From Bacteroidales bacterium SW299 (GTDB lineage Bacteria > Bacteroidota > Bacteroidia > Bacteroidales > Bacteroidaceae), in NCBI GenBank assembly GCA_019550975.1, contig SDWH01000002.1, forward strand, positions 124,001 to 188,000: a stretch of DNA of 64,000 nt, read 5' to 3'. Below, piece by piece: positions 8,729-17,652 of the stretch. Below the pieces are notes generated by a model. The model was given only the letters and a program-made list of their open reading frames with translations, was not told the origin of the DNA and ran no database searches. A program made the translations under genes and the position numbers. Every line of letters begins with the position of its first letter. Position 1 is the first letter of the stretch.

Positions 8729-10876
8729 TTAATTCTCGGTGAACTGAAAATTGTAGGCCGTTGTTGCTCCGGCATAGATCGGATCAGTTGAGGGATGGTG
8801 CTCTATGGAGTACTTTTTCCCGGAAACAGTGATGTCAATCCGTATGCTTTGTCCCGTCTGTCCTGGATCGGCGACATGCAGCACCGGTTTTCCGCCGGAT
8901 ATTTTCTTTACCATCAGTGCGCACGGCTTGTCCGTCTTTACTTTGAAGTTTCCGTCAGCCAGTTCTCCTGGCTGATAGAAGATGGCCTGATACAGGTTCA
9001 GTGCCTTGTCGCAGACAGCCTGTATTTGTTTTGTATTTGACAGAATTCTAACATTGTCCGCTTTCTGATAAGCCTGCATTTCAGATGCTGTTCCTTTGCC
9101 CGGCACTACAATATAGGCATAAGTGGCGTTCTGGGGATGCTTTCCATGCTCGAATCCGATCGTGAATACTTTTTTCTGTATGTTTTCTTTTCGGTTGACG
9201 CTGTTGTTTATGGCATACCAGTTTCCCGACTGATTTTTGTGGCTGATGAAGATTGTCCCGCCTTCTGGAAACAAGTATCCGATGTTGTCGTGGACAGCCC
9301 AGTCAATGCCGGCGCTTCTTTCTTGCCCTAAGGACAAAGATGAAATCTGTTTGTCATATGCATACAGCGGTTCGTCTGTTGATGCCAGGCATTGGTTGAC
9401 TGTCGTTTGGACCTCAGATTCGGACGTTGAACTTATGCCCGATCCCAGGCATACCACTTCATCATCGAAAAAGAACCATGCTTTATGGGCTCCAGTGTTG
9501 ATTCCTTTGTAATTGTCCGTGTAAACGTATGCTGTAGCTCCGTAAAGGCTGTCCGACACTCCTCCGGCAAAAGTGGAGGTTCCCGGCGTTTGCCAGTCGC
9601 TTATAGCAAAAGGTATGGAGTCAAGCTGAGGGGCAGTCACTCCCGGAATCCGTGTCCAGTTCCATACGGGAAAAATGCCGTCATATTCGTTTCCTCTTCT
9701 GACGATGTTCGTGCAGCCGTCGGAAACGAAGTAAGTTTTCAGGTTTTCTCCATTTCCATACTCCAGGCGAGAAGTGCGGGTGGAAGTCATGCGGACATCA
9801 AAGGTATATGCCGGCCGCACATGCAATGTGTAGTCGCCCTTGAAATAATGTGTATGGCTTGGAGTCACCTGATATTCGGCAGGCTTTTTGCCTTGTAGCC
9901 GTTCAACAATAGCTTTGTATTCATCTTTATGCAACGGATCCAGTTCGATCATCCGGCTTGCGAAAAGGGCCGTTGCCGATTTGTTGGGTACTCCGGGCCG
10001 GCTGACACTCCGTCCCATTGCATCGAACAGCATGTATTGTCCGCGGATAGTCCGGTAATAAGTTTCACGCATGAATTTGCTGACAATATCCAGCTTGTCT
10101 TTGGGGAGCGCGTATTGTGTACCTTTCGTGTACATGGCAACCTGTGTGATTCCTTTCAGAATCTCATCGCCGTATCCTCCGATGTATAGCTGGCGCCCGT
10201 GCTGGAAATAGCTGTTGTCGTATTGGAATCCTTCTTCGGTGGTATAGACGATCGGATTATAAACGTTTTCCAGCGCCTTCTTCAGATCCGCCTCATTGCG
10301 TGACAGGCATGAACGGTAAATCCAGTGCAAGGCAATGTCCGTCCGGTTGGCTCCTGTCCATTTGGCCGGGTCGCCTCCATCTGTCCTGATACGGTCGAGA
10401 ATCCGTTTTTCCAGGTCGGCCGGGATCTGTCTGGCTCCTGTTCTCATTTGTATGAGGAGCACTCCCAGCTTTTGCGGTTCGGCTATTTGGTTATACCACC
10501 AGTTGTGGCACCAGGGGTTTCTTTGGTGCCAGAATTCGAGTCCCTTTACTATTTTTTCATACAGTGCATCGTCTTTGTAGTATTTGTTTTGAGGGTTGGT
10601 ATAGGCAAATACAAAGTCATAGATACGGTCGATATGTACCAGGGGAGGCCAGTTGGTGCGTTGGATACTGGCATAGTCTACATCTGCAAACGAACCGTCT
10701 TTATCGTTGTATTCCTTCAGTATTTTGTCGATTGACGGATTGGCGGCAAAGTCTTTGCGGATTTTCTGCATTAATGTTTCAAACTCATCGTTGTTTGCTG
10801 TGCTTTCGGCGTAGGCCTGTTTTCCTGAACAGATGGCTATCAGTAGGATAATCAGAGGTAAGCAGTAGGTTTTCAT
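8729..10876 (-). CDS. PL8 polysaccharide lyase, chondroitin AC lyase-like
   Basis: PL8 lyases cleave chondroitin, hyaluronan or related uronate-containing chains by beta-elimination, leaving an unsaturated uronic acid. The 715 residues (signal peptide 1-23) match the size and motif order of Pedobacter heparinus chondroitinase AC. Visible are NWWYNQIAEP (125-134), the catalytic Asn in TGANRTD (N177), and the His/Tyr pair in YFQHGRQLYIGGYG (H226 and Y235, nine apart as in that enzyme). The C-terminal beta-sandwich follows, with FAGGVSDS near 440 and AWFFFDDEVVCLG near 470. The neighbours are a sulfatase (11 bp downstream), a phosphatase-like gene and SusD/SusC. A second PL8 lies at 30659-32761. 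The family is firm; chondroitin versus hyaluronan is inference. Confidence 0.9.
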   Translation of the reverse strand: MKTYCLPLIILLIAICSGKQAYAESTANNDEFETLMQKIRKDFAANPSIDKILKEYNDKDGSFADVDYASIQRTNWPPLVHIDRIYDFVFAYTNPQNKYYKDDALYEKIVKGLEFWHQRNPWCHNWWYNQIAEPQKLGVLLIQMRTGARQIPADLEKRILDRIRTDGGDPAKWTGANRTDIALHWIYRSCLSRNEADLKKALENVYNPIVYTTEEGFQYDNSYFQHGRQLYIGGYGDEILKGITQVAMYTKGTQYALPKDKLDIVSKFMRETYYRTIRGQYMLFDAMGRSVSRPGVPNKSATALFASRMIELDPLHKDEYKAIVERLQGKKPAEYQVTPSHTHYFKGDYTLHVRPAYTFDVRMTSTRTSRLEYGNGENLKTYFVSDGCTNIVRRGNEYDGIFPVWNWTRIPGVTAPQLDSIPFAISDWQTPGTSTFAGGVSDSLYGATAYVYTDNYKGINTGAHKAWFFFDDEVVCLGSGISSTSESEVQTTVNQCLASTDEPLYAYDKQISSLSLGQERSAGIDWAVHDNIGYLFPEGGTIFISHKNQSGNWYAINNSVNRKENIQKKVFTIGFEHGKHPQNATYAYIVVPGKGTASEMQAYQKADNVRILSNTKQIQAVCDKALNLYQAIFYQPGELADGNFKVKTDKPCALMVKKISGGKPVLHVADPGQTGQSIRIDITVSGKKYSIEHHPSTDPIYAGATTAYNFQFTEN

Positions 10877-10921
10877 AAGTGTTTTTAAGGATGTTTTGTA
10901 AGCCTCTTTTCGGGAGGGGAG

Positions 10922-11815
10922 TTATTTGAAGACTTGTTTCATCGGCCGTCCGATCCATACTTGAGGCTGTTTGAGACCGAATATATAGGCAATGGTAGAA
11001 GCGACGTCATACTGCATCATGCTTTCGCTGAACTCTCCGCCTTTCTTTACATTCTTTCCGCAGATGATGAACGGAGTTTCCATTTCCTGCATTGTTTTTC
11101 CTCCATGGCCTTTGTTTATGCCTCCGTGGTCGGCTGTGATGATGAAGATTGTTTCGTCAAACATTCCTGCATCTTTGACAGCCTGTACGATACGTGCTAC
11201 GTATATATCCAGTTCATTCAGTTTGGCATAATATTCGGGGGTATCGTGTCCGGCTGCATGGCCCACGTGATCCGGGTTGTCAAAACATACGGCAAGCAGG
11301 ACGGGAGTTTTTTCTTTGATGTATTTCTCTGCCATGCCGCACAGTGCTTCCGGATGTTTGTTATAGTCGGGCGCTTGTGCATGGTAGTCCAGAGCCAGCG
11401 TATCTGCGAGATATTTGATGCCTTCCCATTCATAAAGGCAGCCTATCTCCGCTTCCGGACGAGCTTTGTGCAGCAGATAGAATATGGTAGGAAATATGCC
11501 GTTTTCGGTCACTTCGCGCGAAGGAAGTTCCGGCACTTTTGATCCCCATTGTGTATATCCGTGCAGTTCAGGTCCTGCCCCCATGAACATGGAAGCCCAG
11601 TTGATGGCACTTGAAGACGGAAGGGCAGAGCGTTTTTTCAGTGTATAGCATCCCTCATTCATCATTTTTCTGATGTTTGGAATTTCTGCTTTCGATACGC
11701 TGTAGGCTCCCCAACCGTCCAAACCTATCAGTACTACGTGTTTTGCTTTTTCTGCGGCCTGTCCGGATAAAAGGAAGGAAAGAGCCGTGATTAAAAATAA
11801 AAAAGTTTTTTTCAT
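10922..11815 (-). CDS. alkaline phosphatase superfamily protein (phosphodiesterase/pyrophosphatase type)
   Basis: The 297-residue secreted protein (signal peptide about 1-21) belongs to the alkaline phosphatase superfamily, type I phosphodiesterase/nucleotide pyrophosphatase branch. Metal-site motifs are LIGLDGWG (D33) near the start and ITADHGG near 235, and the likely nucleophile is in the serine-rich PSSSAINWASMFMG segment (66-79). The frame is open further upstream to 11917, but the ATG at 11815 begins a good signal peptide and is preferred. It lies between SusD and the PL8 lyase, so it probably acts on the same glycan. It lacks a sulfatase C/S-x-P-x-R signature, so a phosphoester or phosphodiester substrate is more likely than a sulfate ester. 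The true substrate is unknown. Confidence 0.8.
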   Translation of the reverse strand: MKKTFLFLITALSFLLSGQAAEKAKHVVLIGLDGWGAYSVSKAEIPNIRKMMNEGCYTLKKRSALPSSSAINWASMFMGAGPELHGYTQWGSKVPELPSREVTENGIFPTIFYLLHKARPEAEIGCLYEWEGIKYLADTLALDYHAQAPDYNKHPEALCGMAEKYIKEKTPVLLAVCFDNPDHVGHAAGHDTPEYYAKLNELDIYVARIVQAVKDAGMFDETIFIITADHGGINKGHGGKTMQEMETPFIICGKNVKKGGEFSESMMQYDVASTIAYIFGLKQPQVWIGRPMKQVFK

Positions 11816-11885
11816 GGCAATGATATAATTAATTGTTTTCCTATGTGTAGGCGAATTTAAAAAGAATAAACTTTCTTTACAATCA

Positions 11886-11974
11886 AAGAGCCTGTCCAAA
11901 TCCCTTGAGCTAAACAATATTTAACTTTGGTTGAACGGATTCGGACGGGCTCTTGAAGTTATGGGCGGATTGTG
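11886..11974 (-). terminator. hairpin after susD
   Basis: An 18-nt inverted repeat with two imperfect pairs (AAGAGCCTGTCCAAATCC against GGATTCGGACGGGCTCTT), with a 53-nt loop, lies 32 bp past the SusD stop. It may partly stop the SusC-SusD transcript and so set lower expression of the enzyme genes. There is no T-run. Confidence 0.45.
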
Positions 11975-12005
11975 CTCCGCTTTTCAGCTGTTATTTGCCG
12001 GGTTA

Positions 12006-13844
12006 TTATTGCCAGTTCGGGTTCTGCTTCAGATTCGTGTTGGCACTGATGGCATCCAATGGTATCGGACGGAGATAGTCTTTATTCGGGTCGAATGAAC
12101 GCTTGTCGGCTGCATAGTTTGTGCCTCCGTATGCGTCGACATATTGTTTGCCGTCTTCTGCAACGAATACATATACCGGATTCTCACCTTCATTAGAAGA
12201 GCCTGCTTTAGTGATATTTCCGTCATAACGCGGATCGTTGAAGTCCGCATCTTCCAGACGCATTCCCAATACACGGTCTTTCAGTTTGTCGCCCCATGCC
12301 CAGCGCATCAGATCCTGATAGCGCAGGAATTCGAAGCTCAGTTCCACACGGCGTTCGCGACGGATTTCAATGATAAGATTGTCAAGGCCATATTTTGCAT
12401 ACTTGGGGTCTGCTACCGGTGTAGTTGTAAGATGAGGCATATCTACACGATCACGCAACTTGTTGACCGTTTCGTCCAAAACTGTTTGGTCACATTTACC
12501 CAGTTCGGCCATAGCTTCGGCATAGTTCAGCAGGACTTCTGCATAGCGGAATATAGGATAATCCTGAGTTTCGTTGCCGAATCCTTTCTTGTCCTGTTCA
12601 CGGATATAGTATTTGATTGTGTGATAACCGGTCAGCGAAGGCCAGTTGGTCATGTTGCCAAGTCGCGGATAGGTGAATTTTCCCAAGTTGGCATCCTCAA
12701 ACAATTCTTTGGCTGCGTCATTTCCGGGAGCAAGGAAGGTTTGTGTCAGGCGAGGGTCACGGTTGGCAAATTCCTGTTCAGGTGTGTCGTTGTTATAGCC
12801 GGGGGCTACAGCAATCGGCAGTGCCTGGTTGGATGCTTTGTCAACGTATAAGAAGTCATCCACGAAGTCTTTGGTACCCCCGTTGCGCAAATTTACTGTA
12901 TAGCCACACATGCGGTGCATCAACATGCCGTTTTCGTATCTGCGGTAGAAGATAACCTCGTCTGATAATGTAGACAGATCATCGGTTGTAAATAATGCCG
13001 TATAGTCTTCGTTGACATTTCCGGTGTCGTGGATGCTGTAGCCTAAATCCTTGATTTCGTTGTATGCGTTTACGCATTCCTGAAGAAATGAGTCGCCGTC
13101 CGTCAGGTTCAGTTCGGGATGATACTTGCGGTAAGTGCCTTCATACAGGCAGATGCGGCTTTTCAGTGCCAATGCCGCACCTTTTGTTACACGGTTTTCT
13201 CCCCAGTTGTCTGCCGGAAGATAAGTGGAGGCATCGTTGATGTCCGTCAGCACCTGCTTCATTACGTCAGCACGTGAAGTACGTTCGCCGTACAGTTCGG
13301 GAGAGTCTGTATTCAGCGGGGTTGTAATCAACGGAACATCTCCGTAGTTCTGCACCATATAGAAGTAGAACCATGCACGGAAGAAAAGTGCTTCTCCCAG
13401 ATAAGGCTGTTTGGCTGTTTCGTCTGCCTGTACTTTTTCGTAATTGGCGAGGAATACATTGATACGGCGCAGCAGTGTCCAGTTCCATGCACAATAGTTT
13501 GTTCCTCCGTTGCCGACAGTTTCACGTCCGGCTGCCAAAGTGGCGGCCCATGACTGGTTGCTGTCCATCGTTGCAAAGTTGTCTGACATAGCTTCCATTG
13601 TATAGGGGCCGGCAAGCTTTACACTCCACGGGTCGCTGTTATATCCTATCATGAACATGTAGCTTGAGTTGTTCCCGGTTTCGTTGTAGATTCCGTTGCA
13701 ATAAGCTTCCAGGTCTTCTGTGGTGTTCCAGAAGGCTTCGTCATTCAAGTCATTAGTCGGAGTACGGTCTAGAAAAGAATCATTGCATGATGCCATTCCC
13801 AATGCCGCTGCTCCCATTATCATATATTTATAGAATCGTTTCAT
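12006..13844 (-). CDS. SusD-like glycan-binding lipoprotein
   Basis: SusD-family (RagB/SusD) lipoproteins sit on the cell surface as the lid of the SusC transporter and bind the incoming oligosaccharide. The 612-residue protein has a lipoprotein signal with Cys20 (LGMASC), then SFLDRTPTNDL, the usual SusD start. Tetratricopeptide-like helices follow (YLGEALFFRAWFYFYMVQ near 140), with the RYAEVLLNYAEA motif near 432 and the family C-terminus LRPIPLDAI...NPNWQ. The stop-to-start gap from SusC is 12 bp, so the pair is co-transcribed. Confidence 0.94.
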   Translation of the reverse strand: MKRFYKYMIMGAAALGMASCNDSFLDRTPTNDLNDEAFWNTTEDLEAYCNGIYNETGNNSSYMFMIGYNSDPWSVKLAGPYTMEAMSDNFATMDSNQSWAATLAAGRETVGNGGTNYCAWNWTLLRRINVFLANYEKVQADETAKQPYLGEALFFRAWFYFYMVQNYGDVPLITTPLNTDSPELYGERTSRADVMKQVLTDINDASTYLPADNWGENRVTKGAALALKSRICLYEGTYRKYHPELNLTDGDSFLQECVNAYNEIKDLGYSIHDTGNVNEDYTALFTTDDLSTLSDEVIFYRRYENGMLMHRMCGYTVNLRNGGTKDFVDDFLYVDKASNQALPIAVAPGYNNDTPEQEFANRDPRLTQTFLAPGNDAAKELFEDANLGKFTYPRLGNMTNWPSLTGYHTIKYYIREQDKKGFGNETQDYPIFRYAEVLLNYAEAMAELGKCDQTVLDETVNKLRDRVDMPHLTTTPVADPKYAKYGLDNLIIEIRRERRVELSFEFLRYQDLMRWAWGDKLKDRVLGMRLEDADFNDPRYDGNITKAGSSNEGENPVYVFVAEDGKQYVDAYGGTNYAADKRSFDPNKDYLRPIPLDAISANTNLKQNPNWQ

Positions 13845-13856
13845 CTCTGTTTGTTT

Positions 13857-16800
13857 TTAGAAGGTTAAGTTAACTCCGATAGAATAAGTTCTCATAAACG
13901 GATAAACCATGGCACCGTTTCCTGTTACGGCTTCCGGGTCATACGGACCTTTGATTTTGCTGATATAGAACAAGTTTTCTCCGCTCACATAGACTGTAGC
14001 ATTCGTCAGGAACGCTTTGCTGATCCAGCGTTTCGGCAGGTTCCATCCGATGGTCAGGTTTTTCAGGCGGCAATAAGAAGCGTCCTGCAAATAACGGTCA
14101 GTTCTTGCCACGCGGTTACGGTTGTCCGTAGCGCGGGGAATTGGCAGGTATGCATCTGGATTTTCGGGCGACCAGGAGTCTTCCACATGCCATTTCTGTA
14201 CGTTATAGTATTGGGTGGCTGCCGGCCAGAAAGCGTTTCCGCTGAACCATGCGTCACGTTTGCCGATTCCCTGGAAGAAGATATTCATGTAGAAATCTTT
14301 GTAGGTGAGGTTGGCGGTGATACCGTACTGGTAGCGTGGTGTTGTGTTGCCGATGATAACCTGGTCGCCGTGGTCTGACAATGTTCCTGAACCCGGAGTG
14401 ATAGCTTTGTCACCGTTCTGATCCTTAAACTTGATGTCACCTGCTCCCCAGTCCACATTCTTTATTTTTGACTGGTCGTGCCAGTTGGCAGCTTCTTCAT
14501 CACTTTGGAACAAGCCTTCTGTTTCATATCCCCAGAGTTCACCTATTTTGCTTCCTACATAGTGGGTAGAGATGTCACCTGTCGGGTTGTTATACTTTGT
14601 AATTTCGGCTTGAGAGTCAGACAATATAAGTCCCAGTTCATAGCTGAAGTCCCGGCCTATTTTGTCTCTCCACTTCATCGAGAGTTCCCATCCTCGAGTC
14701 TTCAGCTCGGCAGAGTTGGCGGGAGGAGCTGTAGCTCCCAATACATCCGGATAGGAAGTTCTGATCAGCATGTCTGATGTGGTACGCACATAATAGTCGA
14801 AACTCATATCAAGACGCTGTTGCAGGATAGTCAGGTCAAGACCGGCATTTACGGTCGAAACCTTTTCCCAGGTAAGGTCTGAGCTGACCAGATTTCCCGG
14901 ATTGATTACGGTGGCGTATGTACTTCCCAGCATCCAGTTTGTCGATGTTCCGCTGCTCATGAACGGAATGTACGGATAATAGCGTGTGTTTCCGCTCCAG
15001 TCACTGGAAGAAATCATCTGGTTGCCCAGCACACCGTAAGAAGCGCGGACTTTCAGGTTGTCCAGCCACGAACGGGTGTTCTTCATGAATTTCTCTTCGC
15101 TGATGCGCCATGCTGCCGAGAATGAGGGAAGAAATACGAAACGGTTGTCTGACGGGAAGCGTGAGGTACCGTCATAACGTCCGTTGAACTCAAACAGGTA
15201 ACGGTCGTTGTAAATGTAGTTCAGACGGAAGAATCCGCCGCGCAAAGCCCATTCGTAGCCGTTCTGTGACGTTTCATGGTTGCCGGAACCTAAACTTAAG
15301 GTAGGCAGTTGTTCATTCAGTATGTTGTAGCGTCTTCCGCTGAAAGTGGAATATTTGGTCAGCTCCTGGTTGAAACCGATCATGGCTTTCAGGTAATGTT
15401 TTCCTCCAAAGGTGTGCTCATAATCCGTGTAGGCATTGAACGAATAGTAGCTGGTGTTGTAGTTGGTCATCTCGAACCAGTTTTCCGTAGTTTCTCCGTT
15501 GGTCGTTTCAAATGAACCGTCGAAGAAAGTCAGCGGTTTCGAGTGGTCTGATTCTTTCTGATAGTTGAGGTTATAGTTGAAGTCGACATGCGCTTTCCAT
15601 CCTTTCAGTATGTCGAAGTCTGCCGAAGCGGTCAGCCAAACGTCATGCTCGTCAGTCTTATTTCTTCCGGCATCCTGTAAGATCTTATACGGGTTGTTCA
15701 TCATGTACATGCCTTCAAACTGGTCAAGCTCCGGATAGCGCGGGTCTTTCTGCCATGCGTCGATGAAGTCGGTTGGCTGGCTGAACACCACGCGTTCCCA
15801 GATATCTTTGCTTTGGTAAGTGTGCGGTTTGTCATTGGTGCTGTAATTATACAATGCCTTGAAGCCCAGTTTCATCCATTTGGTGGTCTGGTTCTCTACG
15901 TTGATGCGTGTGTTCAGTTGTTTGAAGCTGTCATCGCCTACTTTGTAGAGTCCTCCCTGGTCCAGATAGCCGACGGAAGTATAGAAGCGGGTTTTTTCGC
16001 TTCCTCCGGTGATGTTGATGTTATGGCGTTGGGTGAAAGATGTCTTTTTGATCATCTTGTCGCGGAAGTTGGAGTATCCGTAGTAGTAAAGCTGTCCGTC
16101 AATCACTTCGTATGCCGGATTATTTGCAGGGTCAGCCTCATACGCTTTCATTTTTTCTATTACGTCTGCGCGGTATTTGGTTGCTACATTGCCGTTCAGA
16201 CAGGCTTCATTCATCCATTCGGCGAATTGCGACTGGCTTTCAATGAACTCAGGCATGACAGAAGGCTGGGCGAAAGAAAAGTTGCCCGAATAGCTTACGC
16301 TTGTCTTTTCAACCTTTTGCGGGCTCTTTGTGGTTACCAGAATTACACCAAATGCTGCACGTACACCGTAGATGGCGGAAGCGGCGGCATCTTTTAATAC
16401 TGTTACATTGGCGATGTCATTTGGGTTAACCAGGTCAAGGCTCATTTCCACACCGTCTACGAGCACTAGCGGGCTGCCTCCATTGATGGATGTCGTACCG
16501 CGTACGTTGATTGAGGCAGCCTGTCCCGGCTCACCGCTGCTGTTTGTAATCTGAAGATTAGGAATAGTACCTTGGAGAGCACTCGTCGTGCTGGTGATGG
16601 GACGACTTTCTAACACTTTCGAGTCGATTTGTCCGATAGAACCCGTAAGGTTCACTTTTTTCTGCGACCCATATCCTACAACAACAACTTCATCCAGCGT
16701 TTCGTTGTCTTCCTGCATTTTTATTTGATAAAGGTTGCGGCTGTCCACTGTAATTTCCTGAGTTACATAGCCGATGTAGGAGATTTGCAGAATAGCGCCG

Positions 16801-17078
16801 TCGGGTACATTGTTTAGTGTGAAGTTTCCGTCCATATCGGTAATCATTCCGTTCTTTGTGCCTTTTATAAGGACATTGGCACCTATCACCGGACCGAAAT
16901 TGTCTGTTACCGTACCTTTGATGGTTCTGCCTTTCTGTGTGATGATTTGCACATCGTTCAATCCGGATATGGCTCCGTTGCTTGCAGGACTTGCTGCCAT
17001 ACCTGCACCATACAGTGTGCATAAGGTGCAGAGTAAAATCCTTCTTTGAGGATTTAGAAGATTTCTTCGTTTCTTCAT
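13857..17078 (-). CDS. SusC-like TonB-dependent outer-membrane transporter
   Basis: SusC-type proteins import glycan fragments across the outer membrane using TonB energy. The 1073 residues contain a signal peptide, a carboxypeptidase-regulatory-like domain (about 50-125, KGTVTDNFGPVIGANV), a TonB-box/plug start DEVVVVGYG near 131-140, the plug with SINVRGTTSINGG near 190 and VLVDGVE near 205, and a 22-stranded barrel ending in the aromatic motif YSIGVNLTF. It pairs with the SusD downstream and lies on the same strand as the HTCS gene behind it. The neighbouring lyase and sulfatase suggest a sulfated, uronate-rich substrate. Confidence 0.95.
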   Translation of the reverse strand: MKKRRNLLNPQRRILLCTLCTLYGAGMAASPASNGAISGLNDVQIITQKGRTIKGTVTDNFGPVIGANVLIKGTKNGMITDMDGNFTLNNVPDGAILQISYIGYVTQEITVDSRNLYQIKMQEDNETLDEVVVVGYGSQKKVNLTGSIGQIDSKVLESRPITSTTSALQGTIPNLQITNSSGEPGQAASINVRGTTSINGGSPLVLVDGVEMSLDLVNPNDIANVTVLKDAAASAIYGVRAAFGVILVTTKSPQKVEKTSVSYSGNFSFAQPSVMPEFIESQSQFAEWMNEACLNGNVATKYRADVIEKMKAYEADPANNPAYEVIDGQLYYYGYSNFRDKMIKKTSFTQRHNINITGGSEKTRFYTSVGYLDQGGLYKVGDDSFKQLNTRINVENQTTKWMKLGFKALYNYSTNDKPHTYQSKDIWERVVFSQPTDFIDAWQKDPRYPELDQFEGMYMMNNPYKILQDAGRNKTDEHDVWLTASADFDILKGWKAHVDFNYNLNYQKESDHSKPLTFFDGSFETTNGETTENWFEMTNYNTSYYSFNAYTDYEHTFGGKHYLKAMIGFNQELTKYSTFSGRRYNILNEQLPTLSLGSGNHETSQNGYEWALRGGFFRLNYIYNDRYLFEFNGRYDGTSRFPSDNRFVFLPSFSAAWRISEEKFMKNTRSWLDNLKVRASYGVLGNQMISSSDWSGNTRYYPYIPFMSSGTSTNWMLGSTYATVINPGNLVSSDLTWEKVSTVNAGLDLTILQQRLDMSFDYYVRTTSDMLIRTSYPDVLGATAPPANSAELKTRGWELSMKWRDKIGRDFSYELGLILSDSQAEITKYNNPTGDISTHYVGSKIGELWGYETEGLFQSDEEAANWHDQSKIKNVDWGAGDIKFKDQNGDKAITPGSGTLSDHGDQVIIGNTTPRYQYGITANLTYKDFYMNIFFQGIGKRDAWFSGNAFWPAATQYYNVQKWHVEDSWSPENPDAYLPIPRATDNRNRVARTDRYLQDASYCRLKNLTIGWNLPKRWISKAFLTNATVYVSGENLFYISKIKGPYDPEAVTGNGAMVYPFMRTYSIGVNLTF

Positions 17079-17652
17079 AAGGATGAATAGATATTAAGTT
17101 AAACAAAAAATGTAGGCGAGAAGGCTCGTCTTTCTATTGCCGGCCGAACTCTTTCTATTCGCAAAAAAATGCGGAAATTTTTAAAAGTGCTCAACTTTTA
17201 GCTTTTGTTGTGCTGCAAAAGTAATGAATTTTAAATACTACAAATATTTCGGTATGGGAATTATGGTACACAAATGTCTTTACGGATGATATTAGCATCT
17301 TCTTCGGACGTTTTGGTCACATTGGGTAGCCAAATCATTTTTAATACCTTCAGATTCGGCTTTATTTTTTGATGCCTGCAGTTTTGAGAGGCGGATGAGT
17401 TTTTTGAAGGTTCGGCAGGATTGCAGTTTGTTTTCGGACGAAAAAGGCTTTGATTTTCTGTTTGTATGCCTTTATGTTTTACGTTCCAGCCTTCCAGTAT
17501 GCTGGACTGTAAAGTTTGCGGATTGTCCGGACTTTTTCCGGGAGGGAGGTTATAAAAATTGTGGCTCCCGAAACCGTGCAGGAGTTAAGGAAGCCGCAGG
17601 TTAAAAGAGATTTCTGTGAAGTTCTTTTGTTTTTGACACAGCCCCATGAGTT
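17079..17652. other. 574-bp intergenic region upstream of susC
   Basis: No credible gene is seen. The susC-proximal part is AT-rich and holds the promoter candidate at 17216-17244. The rest is the likely place for the HTCS to bind and control the locus. No clear direct or inverted repeat could be singled out by eye. Confidence 0.5.
17216..17244 (-). promoter_or_regulatory. candidate susC promoter
   Basis: On the minus strand TTTG (17244-17241) precedes TACTTTTG (17223-17216) by 17 bp, slightly short of the usual 19-21 bp. The implied leader is about 130 nt, which is long enough for post-transcriptional control. Confidence 0.45.

Noticed and set aside
11816..11917. 34-residue N-terminal extension of the phosphatase-like protein
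   Set aside because: The extension is polar and not conserved-looking, and the ATG at 11815 starts a standard signal peptide.
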